Shown: positions 1 through 11,462 of the stretch, piece after piece | Numbering within the stretch: the first letter of the stretch is position 1 | Layout of the letters: the number at the start of each line of letters is the position of its first letter | DNA from: Glaciozyma antarctica PI12 | Lineage: Eukaryota; Basidiomycota; Microbotryomycetes; Kriegeriales; Camptobasidiaceae | Length of the DNA: 64,000 nucleotides | Assembly: GCA_002917775.1 (NCBI GenBank) | Contig: KZ627158.1 | Location: 1,009,103-1,073,102 of the forward strand | Reading direction: 5' to 3' | Translations under genes and position numbers: made by a program | Notes under the pieces: model-generated | The model's input: only the letters and a program-made list of their open reading frames with translations | Told to the model about the DNA's origin: nothing | Databases searched by the model: none

Positions 1-785
1 AGTGTCCCAAGCAGGTGGTCCTTGCCATAAGGATACCAGCAGAAGACAGAGACTGCCTCAAGAGCGAAGGGTCGAAGGACAACGTACACAACCGGCGCGA
101 GCTGAATTCGCAAACTCGGGTTCCTCTCCTCCCATCATCTCTCTGCTCCACGAACTCGCGCTGCTGCTGCTTAAAGGCTTTCAGACAAGCTGCAAGTACC
201 TCCCGGTCGACCGCTTGCCGCGGAAGCTCTCCACATCGCCGTAGACGGCCCCCGCCGAACTTGCGCCTCACACGTTTGGAACTGCTCGTTTTCCGAGGGG
301 GTGGCTTTCGCTGGCAAGTAGGTGTGGGCCCCTTAGACTTCCAACTGACGTGCCTTGCTCCAGCTATATCTCTGTGCCATCCTAATTCTCCCTCCCTCTC
401 GTCCATAACCCCGCCTGTTCGAAGCTCCTCCTCCCTCGCTCTCTGACGAGCCTCTCCCCGCTTTTCGTGCTTGCCTGAATCCAGAAGGAACGCTCCGATT
501 CAGTACCGCGCAGGTGTCCCATGTCCTACCCCTTGGTTGGTTCTCGCGCGCCACCAGTTTCCCGTTCTCACTACTGCGCTTACTCACTTGCACTCTGCTT
601 CCATTTGGAGTAGCGTTAGCTTCCTAAGCTCTAGCGCTAGGGACGTGCACCCTCCAGGTGTTCAGTTCACCTCGTAACCTCCTGAAGCTTGCGAAGGAGG
701 AAGAGGCCCTCGCTGATTTTCCGACCTTCCTTTGTTCTTCATTCCTTTCTCCTCAACTTCAACACTCGCGCCTTCTACCCCAAGC
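1..785. other. Upstream region of the nicotianamine synthase gene; no gene seen
   Basis: Open frames here overlap in several frames and on both strands, are rich in Ser, Pro and Arg, and match no family I recognise. They look like chance frames in GC-rich DNA. The last 100 bases are pyrimidine-rich (TTCCTTTGTTCTTC and similar), typical of a fungal 5' leader. A gene cut by the left edge cannot be excluded. No clear iron-regulator GATA element was found by eye. Confidence 0.5.
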
Positions 786-1918
786 ATGTCTATCGTCATC
801 GGCCCCAACCCCTCGTTCCCAGACTTCAAGGAGCATCTTCAGGCTGTCTCGAAACAGCTCTTTGGCCTCGAATCGCTCCACCCATCTCCGACGACGAACG
901 CTGCCTTCACCGCCCTGATTGTCCTGTGAGCATAGTACCTCCCCAGTTCGACAGTTTCAAGCTGACCCATTCCTTACGTCCCCGTCAGCCTCACCAAGCC
1001 TTTCGAAAACGCTGCCCTGCTCGCGTCGGAAGCGCTCGCGGACCCGTCTCTTACTTCGTTGGGTCCGCAGCTTCGCTCCCTCGCCTCAGCCGGAGAATCA
1101 CTCCTCGAATCACACTGGGCCGCAATCATTCTCGCTCCGACACAGGCGCCCTCGTCCCTCCCGTGGTTCCCCTCCTTCTCTCCTCCCCCTCCTCCCTCCC
1201 TCGAGCCCTTCCCTTACCTCAACAACTACAACTCTCTCGTCGCCCTTGAATACTCCCTCCTCCTCGCCGTCGGAGCTAAGACCCGGAACATCCACTTCCT
1301 CGGCTGTACGTGTCCTCAATGTCATCCTCGGGCAGCGAGCTGACATTCCTCGCAGCCGGTCCTCTCCCCCTCTCCCCCCTCCTCCTCCTCCGCGACTTCC
1401 TCCCTCCCTCAACGGACCGGGTCCTCACCTGCGTCGACAGCGATTCCGTCGCGCTCAACCTCGGAAAAGATCTCGTCCGCGCCGTCGTGCGAGGCACGAT
1501 CAACGGCGAAGAGGTTCGGGTTCCTGGCAAGGGAGTGATGCGTTTCGTCTGCGCCGACGCAGCGCAGGTCGGAGGGAAAGGAGTGAATCCTGATGTCGTT
1601 TTCCTCGCTGCGTTGGTCGGGGTGGGGGAGGAGAAGATGCAGGTCGCGTTGAGCGTTATCAAGGGGATGAAGGAGGGGGCGACGCTTCTGATGAGGAGCG
1701 CGGCGGGGCTGAGGAAGCTTGTTTATGAAGAAGTGCTGGAGGGAGAGGTTGTTAGGAGGGCGAGGGAGGCTGGGACTCCAGTTCGGGTGGTGAGTGCTTC
1801 GCTGCCGTGCTGTGCGAAAAAGGCTGATTTGTAATCGCAGGTCCTGGTCGTTCACCCCAAGGACGAGGTCGTCAACAGCGTCGTCGTCTTCATTCGAGAG
1901 AAGGGACTGGCGGAATGA
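786..1918 (+). CDS. NAS: Nicotianamine synthase
   Basis: Nicotianamine synthase condenses three S-adenosylmethionine molecules into nicotianamine, a chelator of iron, zinc, nickel and copper; it acts in the cytosol. Four exons (786-925, 989-1305, 1356-1789, 1841-1918) give a 322-residue protein, the size of plant NAS. Family landmarks occur in order: an N-terminal segment PSPTTNAAFTALIV, then ESHWAAIIL, FPYLNNYNSLVALEYSLL, the glycine loop GSGPLPLS (restored exactly by removing the second intron), PDVVFLAALVG, ALSVIKGMKEGATLLMRSA, and the C-terminal VVHPKDEVVNSVVVF. The ATG at 786 is the first in frame. The C-terminal end lies 119 bp from the convergent MFS gene. NAS is known from plants, some archaea and some filamentous fungi. 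The family call is firm; the metal served in this organism is not shown by the sequence. Confidence 0.93.
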
Positions 1919-2037
1919 GCGGGGGATTTGCGAATGCTAGAAATATCGAACGGGACTGGAGCGAGCGAGCAGCGAGCTGAACAAACACTCGTCACCGTCT
2001 TCTCCTTCGCTCTTCGGATCTAATCTCCTTCCACCCT

Positions 2038-4330
2038 CTAAATCTCCACCCTATCTCCTACTCCCTCCTTCGCCTTCTCCATTTTCTCCCCTCCCGTCAC
2101 CAGCGTCTGCTCGCTCCCCTTCTCCCCCTCCTCCTCAGCATCCTCCTCCTCCCCTGTTCCCTCCCACCTCTCTCCAGCCTTCCTCATCCTCTCCCCATAC
2201 TTAATGCACAGCAACACGCACGCAAACCCGACCCAGCACAGCGCCGCCGCGAGCGTATTCGTCCAGCCGACTCCCACGCGTTCCTGTTCCCGGTATCAGC
2301 GAGGATCGCAGAGAGAAGAATAGAACGTACGATCATGGGGAGGACAAAACCGGATGCGGCGGCGGAGAAGAGGTAGCGAATGCAGTTGTTGACGGCGATG
2401 ACCTCTGCCGAGCGATGCTGCATCACTGCGAAAAACCTCAGCGGCGCCACCATCGACCTCGAACAAGGCCCTACCATCGACACAGTACGTATTGCTAGGC
2501 GTAAGCACGCACTTCTCCACCCATCAGCCCAGCTCACCAACGCAGAGAGAAGGAACGTACCATCAGCCCCACTCCATCGATCACCAACAGCACAATCGCC
2601 AGGCCCAACCCCGCTTTCCCACTCATCTCCTGCATCACCCACCCCAGCGCCAACACGCTCAGCGGCAGCACGAACGCCCCGCCCCAAAAGACCGCGCGCA
2701 ACCGATCCTCAGGCACGTAGATCCCGTTACGGCGTTTGAGCCAGTAGGCGAGCGTGTAGTCGGCGTAACGGCCAGTGAATTGTGCGGCGACGATGTTGCC
2801 AATTCCTGTGATGGGGGTGAGTAGGGAAGGAGGAGGGAGAAGGGACGGACCTTGGGCGAGAAATAGGGTGCCTAGGATGGCGGCGTTCGTGATATTGTAC
2901 CGAGGGGCGAGGGTTTGGCCGAGGGGGACGAGGATGGCTAAAGTGGTGTTAGCGAGGAATTTTGGAGAGGGGGAGGACGGACTGTAGGTTGACATGAGGA
3001 CGAAGCTCGAGTTGAGGCTCTGCGGAATGCGATATCAGAGCTCGTTTCGAAAAAGAGGGAACGAGGAACGGCGCACCATAGCTAGAATATGAGGATGTAG
3101 CAACATCTTCAGTGGCGCGAGGGGGTTCAACCACACCACCACCCAATCGCTCGTCCACCTCGCCCAAAGCCCTTCGCTCCTCTTCCACCCGACCCCGCTC
3201 TCATTCTCCTCCGCCTCCCTCTTCATCCTCCGTTCCTCGCGAATCAAATCTACTCCTAGTACATGTAAAGTCTCGGGGAGAAAAAATAGGACGAGGAGCG
3301 AGGCGACTACTCCCATCGCAAAGAGGAGCCACTGCATCGCTCGCCACCCCGATCCCTTCGCATACTCCGTCAGCACTCCTGCACCGCCCGTCAGAAACTT
3401 CCGACCTCAGAGCGCGAATTACGAACCCGCCACAGCTGGCGCTACGGCTGGCCCTATAAGAGCTCCGGAGTAGAACAGCCCCATTGCTCTCCCCCGTCTC
3501 TCGCGTGGATAGAGGTCTCCAATCGTCCCTGCTCCAACGGAGAGGACGGCCGAGGATCCAGCGCCTGTGAAGCAAGGTCAGCGAGAGTGCGAGCGGGAGG
3601 AGAGGACGGACCTTGGATGATGCGAGTGATGATGAGGGCGGTGAGAGAGGGGGAGAGCGCGACTCCTAGGGAGCCGAGGGTGAATATGGGGAGGGAGATC
3701 ATGTAGATTGGTTTGCGGCCGTCTGCGGAGCGGTCAGGGAGAGTTTCGCAAAGTGGACTCGGATAAGCGAACGTACAGACGCCAGCGTAGTTGGACCAGA
3801 CAAGCGGCGTGATTCCTATCACTACGATGAATATAGCGACTGTGATATTTAGAATGGTGGCCGTTGTGTTGAGATCCTCTACAATAGCCGGAATCGAGGG
3901 AAGAAACGACGAAGAGGAGAAGGGCGCGAGTACAGCAGCGTAACTGCTCAACATGAGCTCCACCTCTTCCACACTCAAGCAAGACTCACGCAACAATCGC
4001 CACGATCCACCCTTTCCTCCTCTCCCCAAACCTCTCGTACATAACCCTCGCCCTCTCCTCCGTCTCCGTCACCACCTCCCCCTTACTCCCCAGCGCAACC
4101 TCCTCATCGACCCCCTCAACCCCTTCCTCTATCCTCCCCTCCCTCCCGACCACTCTCCCCAGTCCCCCGCCGCCGGAGTATCCACCACATTTGTGGCTCG
4201 AGCGAGAGGTGGATCGAACGAGCTCGAGGTCTGCAAGAGCTTGTGGGGAGGGGAGGTCGAAGATGGAGGAAGCGGGGGCGCCTTCGAGGTAGGAATGTGA
4301 GCGCGGGCGTGGTGGTGTCGGGGGTTTCAT
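2038..4330 (-). CDS. MFS transporter, drug:H+ antiporter-1 type
   Basis: Predicted 12-helix plasma-membrane exporter of drugs, polyamines or similar small molecules. A hydrophilic N-terminus of about 110 residues starts MKPPTPPRPRSHS. The first helix follows at GWIVAIVAYAAVLAPF, then SSFLPSIPAIVEDLN and a second helix ending WSNYAG. The motif-A-like loop GVYGRKPIY is restored by splicing. Next come ALSPSLTALIITRIIQG, TIGDLYPRERRGRAMG, and the helix-5 region LIGPAVAPAVAGVL followed by FFLPETLHVLG. The second half carries further helices and ends in an acidic, Lys/Glu-rich tail. Several short introns interrupt the gene. The start is the ATG at 4330; no better one lies upstream. The two halves and motif order fit fungal DHA1 carriers of the Tpo/Qdr/Dtr type. 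The substrate cannot be read from sequence. Confidence 0.88.
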
Positions 4331-4619
4331 GCGGGCGAAGATGGGGAGAGGAAAGGAGGGGAAGTAGCCGAGTTGCTGTTTTGAGGCCGGCGATAGCTCC
4401 GCCTTGAGCTGGCGGGCGTAATCCGAATCGAATCCGTTCGTTGAGTCGTGAGGAGGGTAGAAGAGGTACAAGGCAACGGTAGAAGCAGGGACAAGGGCGC
4501 AGGAGGACTCAGCGAAAAACGGGCGTCGAAGCAGCGAACCCCGCGGACCATTTCCTCTCGATTCCAACGCCGCGCAAACGACTATATTGTCCGTGTATCC
4601 ACCATACATACCTCCTTCA

Positions 4620-6324
4620 CTAAACGCTGTCCTCCGCAACCTCCCGATACCCCCTCTGCTCCCTATACCCCCCCTCATTCCTCTCCTCTCCTCCCTTATT
4701 CCCCTCCTCTCTCTCCACCGTCCCAGCCGGCGGAGGGTACAGCTCGAAAGAAGGGTTATCATGTCCATTCATGGGCGTAGAGACGGGGGAGGGGAGGAAG
4801 GGAGCGATGGAGGGGGAGGGACGGCGGGGAGCGTAGGGGAGGTGGCAGGAGCGGGAGGTTAGGCTTGGGTAGTCTGTTGGGAGAGTTAGTGCAAAGTGGC
4901 ATACGGCGAGAGTGGGGAGGATGGAGGATGGAGAGGAGGGGGAGTGGAGGGGAGACGTACAGAGGTGATAGCAGAAAACGGCGAGGACGAGGCCGAGCAA
5001 CCCTCCGATAAGAACGTCGGTCGCGTGATGGCGGTAATCTGGGAGTCGATTAGCGTAGAATATGATAGAGGGGAGAAATGAACGCACCCATCGTGCGAGA
5101 GACCGCGATGAGGGCCGCGCCCAGAAGAGGAGCGAGGGCGAACCATGCCTTAATCTGCGCTCAAACGTCAGCAATCGTCAAAGAAAGGAGAACAAAATGA
5201 GGAAACGCACGCTGTACCCTCGACGATCAAACAGATGCATCTTCCCTGCGAGATATAACGAGAGGTATCCCAATCCTGCAAACGCGACTGCACCTCCATC
5301 AGCTCCACTCCTCGCTCGCTACAAACGGCAACTACAAACGGCAACTCACACGAAGCATGACCACTGGGGAAGCTTCTAAACCCGTCAAGGATGATCTCCC
5401 CCGTCTGAACCGTACAGATAGCCACCGTCGAAAGGCCATAAACCGCTGCATCCGCCGCTCCCACCATAGGCTGGCAGCGCGACAGCATATCCGGCCTCGG
5501 ACGACCGACAGTGATCTTGATCACTTGCGTGATCACCGTCGTCGTCGAAGCCGCGAGCAGCAGTCCTGCGACCCGCATTAGCTCCTTTCCGTCGCTGCGC
5601 CGCATCGAACGAAAGCTCACCCAAGATTCCGTTATGAACGTCCCAAAAGCTCCTCCTCCAGACCGCCCCGATGACAAGAATAAGTCCCGCTGGGATCCCT
5701 CCGGCGAGACCGATACAGAGGGGGAAGGAGATCCGTTGATTAACGGCGTAGGTGTGTTGGATCGAGGTGTCGGAGAGTGAGAACTCTCTCTTATAGCCTT
5801 CCTTGTCGGTAAAGTAGCCCACTAGGCCCAGTAGGACGATAGTGAAGATCCAATCTGTTGCGTGAGGAGTCAGTGCGGTTCGAGAGGGGGTGTCGGGTGG
5901 TGTGCTGCCTCAGAGCAGTCCCTCGCCAGCCTCTTCTCGCCCTCCTAGCTCAGCCTGTAGTCCACCAGTCGCCCCCACACGCGCACGCAGCTGGCCAACC
6001 TCCCTCGTCCCCAGCATCCCGATCCACCTCGATTCCCCACAACTCACCAGGCGCGTAACTCGCCAGCAACCACCATTTACTGACGGGCTCCAACGGCGGA
6101 GAGCTGAGTCGAGATTTGGGTCCGTTCCAGAGCCGTCGGCCAAGGGAGGCCATCGTCGGAAGGAGTGGCGGAGAGCGGGTCGTTCGAGGGTGCGGGAGCG
6201 GCCTGGGGTGGAGCGGGAGGAGGAGGCCGGGAGGTGAAGGAGTTGGCGGGGCTGGGTGGCGGGGCTCGACTGAGTTTTTTGACTGAGTTTTTTTGGTTGG
6301 AAGAAGAGAGTAGTTCGAGCTCAT
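4620..6324 (-). CDS. PAP2-family lipid phosphate phosphatase (DPP1/LPP1-like)
   Basis: Membrane phosphatase removing phosphate from phosphatidate, diacylglycerol pyrophosphate or related lipids. All three PAP2 catalytic motifs are present after splicing: KITVGRPRP (KX6RP), FRSFPSGHAS (PSGH) and SRTMDYRHHATD (SRX5HX3D). They lie between hydrophobic segments such as DWIFTIVLLGLVGYF, LCIGLAGGIPAGLILVIGAV and DVLIGGLLGLVLAVFCYHL. The C-terminus is a hydrophilic tail ending REVAEDSV. Two starts are possible: ATG 6324 (MSSNYSLLPTKKTQ, with a Pro-rich extension) and ATG 6153 (MASLGRRLW). I list the longer because it is the first ATG a scanning ribosome would meet. It is divergent from the glycosyltransferase at 6526. 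Confidence 0.9.
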
Positions 6325-6525
6325 CGACGGGAGCGGAGCTTGGGCCCAGAATAGCTCGAGGCGACGACAGCGGTTGAGTTCGTACCCCACACTTATCCCA
6401 GCACCGTTCGATCTGCTCCCCTGCTCCCCTGCTTTGACTCTGCTCGAGGACTCAGCGACGAGCGCGTGAGGACACCATCGTCGCGCCAACTCGAGGGCGG
6501 TGCTCGCTCTGCTCCCCGAGCTCTC
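6325..6525. promoter_or_regulatory. Head-to-head promoter of the PAP2 phosphatase and GT8-GT64 genes
   Basis: About 200 bp separates the two start codons, so both genes must share this region. No TATA box is obvious. Confidence 0.5.
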
Positions 6526-9315
6526 ATGCTGTGAGATCCCATCCGCTCTACCTCTCTAGCGGTGCATAAACCACAGTCACTGAAGGTCTCCGTGCCGTAC
6601 AGGAAGCTCCTCCGCCCGCGCTCCTGGAGCGACCCCCTCGTCCTCCTCGCCATCGCCCAATCCCTCCTCATCCTCCACCTCACCTGGTCCTCCCTCTCAT
6701 CCTTCCTTTCCACCACCTACACCACTAGAAGCCTTTACATTCTCTCCGTACGCTCTCTTCTCCCCGTTCCACCACCTCTAACTCCCCGCAGTCCCCTCCG
6801 CCAATCCACATCGTCCTTACCGCCAGCTTGTCCTACACCCTCGGCCTCGTAGCCCTCCTCAACTCGACTCTCACCAGCGCATCTCCTTCCACCCTTCCAC
6901 GACTGCACTTCCACATCGTCTCTACGAATTTGGAGGAAGCGGAGCGGATCAAGAGGAGCTTGGAGGGATCTTTCGGAGCGCGGGTGCGCGGGAGGATGAG
7001 TGCTTATGGGCTTTTGGAGATGGGGGAGAAGAGATTGGAGGAGGTCAAAGTCTGGGCGGGGTATCGTGCAGAATCGTTGAGCCAGGTGAGTTTCGCGAGG
7101 AGTCGAAGGTGCGGAGCTGATGTTGTGATAGCCGATCGTGTTTGCCAGGTACCTGATGCCAGACCTACTGCCTGCGAGTGTGGAGAGGGTCATCTACCTC
7201 GATTTGGACGTGCTGGTGCAAAAGGATCTTGCTGAGCTCTGGGATATTGATATGGAGGGACACCCTATCGCTGCTGCTCGTGCGTCGTTTCGCTTGCTCG
7301 AGACGAAGCAGAGAACTGATGGTGTTTCACGCAGGACTCTGCCGAAGCTCAGCACTAGTGCGCTGTCCAACATTTTTCGCGAAAGACGCCAGCTGACGAC
7401 TGTCTTCGCAGTGGCGCCGGCAGTTTTTGATGCAGAAAGCTCCCATCGCCTCGAAAGGATTCGACGATTCGACCTGCACTCTCAACAACGGTTCGCTCAT
7501 CTCCTTTTCGCGCAATTGGCTACTAAGCTTCGTGCGCAGGAGTCCTGGTGTACGACCTCCGCGCCTGGCGAGCAGCAGCATCGCCCTCGTACACCGACCA
7601 GCTCTTCGAATGGACGCGCTTGAACGGCGAAGACAAGCTCTACAACCTCGGCTCACAGCCCCCCGTTCAACCTGGTCGTTCGTTATTCTCACCGCTTCGT
7701 CACTCGCACCTGCTGACCCATCGCAGTTCTAGTACGCTCGTCAAAGCAGGGTATCCTCGGCTTCGCAGTGCTAATCAGCTCTCCACAGCCGTAACTACAA
7801 AGCGCTGGACGATGGATGGAATGTAAGCCCTTCTCTTTCGATGCTCGACCCAGCTAACGCTTGGCAGCTCATGGATATCGCGGGCCTGCGCGAGGAGACC
7901 AAGTATGGCCACGGTCTACCCTGGACGCGAAGTCGCGACGAAGTTCTCGACGCTGCGATCTTGCACTGGAAGTGCGTCCTCTTTCTCGCTTTTCTATGGA
8001 GTCGAGCTGATACGGATGAATAGCGGAGTCATCAAGCCGTGGATGTGCAATGGGGAGGGGTACTATTCGGAGCTTTGGTGAGTCCTCTTTGCGAGCTGAG
8101 AGTGGGTGGAGCTGATGAGATCGCAGGGCGGAGTACTTTCCTGAATGGAGGAACTTTCACTCTGCGGAGGAGGAGAACCTGTCAGCGTGCGCGAATCTGG
8201 TCGTCACGCTACCTCCTGCTCCGTCTTCCGTCGAGCAAGTACGTCCTCGTTCCTCATTCCTTCTCGCTATCGCCAAGTGAGGGCGGCTGACCCCGTCCTC
8301 GCAGTTCACCGTCGTTATCGCCTCCTTCATCCGCGTCGATACTCTCCTCCAGATCACTGAGCACCTTCGACGCTCGATTTACGTCAAGGAAATTCTCATC
8401 GTGTGGAACAACCCCGACGTGAGTCTTCCCGTTGCTTAATGAACGTTGTCTGACTCCCTGCGACGCAGGTGCCTTGCCCGGCGTACCTCGTTGCACTTCC
8501 TTGGGTGCGATGCCTTCCTCAGACTTCAAATCTCGTTCACAATCGGTCAGTCCTCCGAGAAGGACAAGCTCGGTGCCTAGTCTGACGCCTTCGCAGCTTC
8601 CTCATCTGGCCGGAGGTATCGACCGAAGCAGTTCTGCACTACGACGACGACGTGCGCCACTTCTCCTCCCTGACAAAGACTTCGCGCTGACTCTTCCACA
8701 GCTCCTCGCTCCTCTCGACGACCTCGAAGCCGCTTTCAGCATCTGGCGCAGGCACCGAGATCACGTCCTCGGCTTCCAGCCTCGCGTGATCGTTTGCGAC
8801 GGCGACGATGTCAAGCTCGACGGGTCCGAGGTCGCTGTCGGACGTCCAACGGGCTGCCAGTACGGCTTCCAGCTCACCAACGGATATTTCGACCTCGTCG
8901 TGCGTCATCTCTTTCCAGCAGGCGCTGAAGAGAGCTAACGAGCAACCCTTAGACCGGCAAGCTCTTCTTCATCGCGCGAAGCTACATGCAGTCCTACTCG
9001 ACCCACCCCTCCCTCCTCGCCCTCTCTTCCCCCTGCGAATCCCTCTCCATCTCCTTCCTTCCCACCCACCCTACTCTCCTCTTCAAATCTAACCTCACCA
9101 AACTCGTTTCTGCATTCTCGGGCGGTGAGGAGAGGAGGGAGGGGGACTGCGTGCAGAAGCTTGTGGAGGTGTTTGGGAGGAGACCGGGGAGGCAGGAGAG
9201 CTTTTATGAGCTGGATGAGGTGCGGAGGAGGGTTTATAAGCTGGATGTGAAGCAGTGGCTGGGGAGGGGATGGTGTTCGGACGCGGGAGGTGGGAGGGCG
9301 TGTAGTAGTCCGTAA
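6526..9315 (+). CDS. Two-domain glycosyltransferase: GT8 followed by GT64 (exostosin-like)
   Basis: Predicted type II Golgi membrane enzyme. The first coding exon is only ATGCT (6526-6530). Removing the intron 6531-6602 gives MLKLLRPRSWSDP followed by a signal anchor LVLLAIAQSLLILHL. The first domain is GT8: the core IHIVLTASLSYTLGLVALL, the DXD motif VIYLDLDVLVQKDLAELWDID, TLNNGVLVYDLRAWR and the late motif ILHWNGVIKPW. The second domain resembles GT64 (EXT/EXTL, plant EPC1): FTVVIASFIRVDTLLQITEHL, VKEILIVWNNPD, an acidic VLHYDDD in the nucleotide-sugar site position, HVLGFQPR, and TGKLFFIARSYMQSY. At least eight short introns interrupt it; not every junction is certain. Both catalytic motif sets are intact, so two sequential sugar additions by one protein is a fair inference. 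Acceptor and donor sugars are unknown. Confidence 0.85.
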
Positions 9316-9547
9316 GTCTCGCATGCTGCTTCGACGTGGTGGTCTCTATCCTCCTGCTCCATTTCAAAATATGCGTGGATTCCTTAAGGAGGTAGCTCGT
9401 CGAGAGGACAGCGGAAGGAGCATTTTTGTCCTTCGCAAGAGCCACTCCGGAGCTCCGGGCTCGGCCTCGTCTGGTGTCTCTCTCACGCGCGTCTCCCGAC
9501 CTTGCTCGCTTCATTCTCCGTACCTCGCTCGCTAGCTTTACGCAACT

Positions 9548-10018
9548 ATGGCAAGCTCTGCCTCGGTGAGCTCAAGTCCTCTCCGCCGCGACAGCTCTCT
9601 GACCGTCGCCGACTCACTCGCAGAACCAGCCTGCTGAAACGGCTATGGAATCGCTCATCCTCGGTATTGAAACGATCAACCTCGTAGCGCCAGCTGCCCC
9701 GCCCGATACGGTAGACTTGGAGCCTCAACAGGCGGTGCGTCTCCCACGCGCACTTTGAAAGGGCTGAACGCCGACAAGCCCTCCGATGATACTCAGGCGG
9801 TCGCCGCGGAAGGTAAGCCCCCTTCGCTCGCTCCGAAGGTTCGTTTGCTGATTGAGACTCGAGTAGTGCTCAAGCAGCCGGACCTCTGCCAGCTCTTCAT
9901 CGTCGAGAAGCAGCCGATCTTCTTGTCGGCGAAGACACGACGTTCTCTACCCTCTTTGCCCTCAGCTTGCTGCGAGGCTCGCTTACTGGAGTGTTTGGAT
10001 CGAGCTATCACGATCTGA
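9548..10018 (+). CDS. Uncertain small gene, function unknown
   Basis: Weakly supported. ATG 9548 opens MASSAS. A GTGAGC...CTCGCAG intron leads to NQPAETAMESLILGIETIN and on to EPQQA. Two further intron-like gaps lead to a frame that stops at 10018. A different frame over 9870-10037 looks at least as protein-like and reads DLLVGEDTTFSTLFALSLL. That faintly recalls the LLVGEGDFSFS nucleotide-binding stretch of Bmt5-type rRNA methyltransferases. I could not splice the upstream exons into that frame. The segment may be a small lineage-specific gene with mis-chosen junctions, a decayed gene, or leader sequence. It lies between the GT8-GT64 gene and the convergent FYV7 gene. The stretch 10019-10569 has Gln/Pro/Ser-rich open frames but no convincing gene. 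Confidence 0.28.
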
Positions 10019-10569
10019 GCGTGCCGGACTGGACGTAGGAGGCGATGGTTGCTCAAGTGGAGAGCTTCGAGGACTCGGCCGTGATTTTGGTTGCAAGCAA
10101 GAGCTACGGGCTGAGGGGTAACTACTGTGGAGACACTGCACCGGATCGTTTGAGAGCAGGTCCAGTTGCGAGACGAGAGTTCTGCAAGGCGCCTTGGGCA
10201 GCGGCTGTAAACCCCGAGCTCCCGCGCCAGAAGCCCCAGCTCCCTTCAGCTCTTCTCAGCAGTGCACACATCTGAACCAGTGCAGCGGAAAGCAACATGC
10301 AGGAGGTTTGAGCAGCCCAAGCAGTCCCCGTCCACTCCAGCTCCTGCGAAGCGAGGGTCAACACAGTAGGAACGAGCAGCAGAAGCAGTGTTCGAGCGAG
10401 CGTATCAAGCAGCCCAGATTTCCTCCGGCTCCACAACACCTCCCGCAGCACACTCAGTCCAGCAGAAAGAAGAGCAGTACCCGCCTTCGACCCCGACATA
10501 CCAGCAGTCCCCATCCCTCCGCCTCCCGAGCCTCCTTCACAACAAACGTTACACCCTCCCGACCCCACG

Positions 10570-11192
10570 CTACTCCATCCCCTTCCTAATCCTCCCCAAG
10601 AGCATCTCCACCCTCCCTCCCAGCTTCGGCTGCCCTCTCGCGCCCCTCTTCCCCCACTCCCTCCTCTCCCCCTTCTTCTTCTCCCTCAGCTTCTCCACCT
10701 CCTCCTCACTCAATCGAGGCCTCTTGACCGGCATCAGCTCCTCCCTCTGCGGTGGCTGCGACCTCGGTGCAGGTCCCTTGGGCTTCTTCTGCCTCCCCTT
10801 CCCCTTCCTATCCTCCTCCTCACTCTCCCCCTCACTCTCCAGCTCCTCCCGCTCCTCCTCTTCCATATCAACCTCCTCTTCTGGTCCCCGACGTTGAGCC
10901 CCGTGGACAGGCTTGACGGCCTTGACCTTCCTCACTCCCAATGCTCCCCCGTTCGCCCCAGTCCCTTCGTCGCCGTACCCCTCCGCCGCTAGATCCTTGT
11001 GGTACGACTTCTTGAGCTTGGCTTTGTGGATGAGAGTCGCCTTGATCTTTTGCGCTGTGAGGGAGCGTTAGCTAGAAAAGGGGGAGGAGGGAGGAGGGAC
11101 GAACTGTGGCCTTGGTAGGTGCCCTTTGCGAGCTTGGGACCGAGGCGGAAACCACCGGATTTCTTGTCTTGTGGGCGGGGTTTGGAGGACAT
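10570..11192 (-). CDS. FYV7: rRNA-processing protein Fyv7-like
   Basis: Nucleolar factor of small-subunit (18S) rRNA processing. ATG 11192 gives MSSKPRPQDKKSGGFRLGPKL, then AKGTYQGH. One intron is removed and the reading continues TQKIKATLIHKAKLKKSY. This 'RLGPKL...GHxQKIKATLIHKAKxKKxY' block is the diagnostic Fyv7/CCDC59 core. The rest is low-complexity: an acidic stretch with many EE and EEE runs, a Lys-rich QKKPKGP segment, a basic VKRPRL, and a final helix rich in EKLREKKKGERREW. Ends are defined by ATG 11192 and the stop at 10570. It lies downstream of MET30 on the same strand, with 273 bp between the MET30 stop and this start. Confidence 0.82.
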
Positions 11193-11442
11193 TCGGAGCG
11201 GGTTGGGAGGGAGGGGCAGGGGCACAAGCTGTCGAGCTCTCAAAAAATCCCTAAGTGCGTTTCGGCAAGCTCTGCGTTCTCATGCTCTTCGTTCTTTGAT
11301 CTCTCTCCTCGAAGCGTTCCGAAAACTGAATGCTTGCAAAGCTACAAAACTAGGTGTCAAAAGAGGAAGGGAAGTCTAGATGGAGCCCAGATGTCAACAA
11401 AAATCGGTCTCAGCGCGTCGAAGGGGGAGCTATCAACGACGA

Positions 11443-11462
11443 GGGGGGGGGGGGGGGGGGGG
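11443..11462. repeat. Homopolymer run of 20 G (C on the MET30 mRNA)
   Basis: An unbroken 20-base G run lies four bases beyond the MET30 stop codon. The MET30 transcript therefore has C20 at the very start of its 3' UTR. Its length in the genome may be uncertain because such runs are error-prone in sequencing. Confidence 0.95.

Noticed and set aside
10122-10568. A 148-codon minus-strand frame just past the FYV7 stop with a hydrophobic stretch
   Set aside because: It lies in the FYV7 3' region, has no supported start, and its hydrophobic part reads as the shadow of a Gln-rich plus-strand frame.
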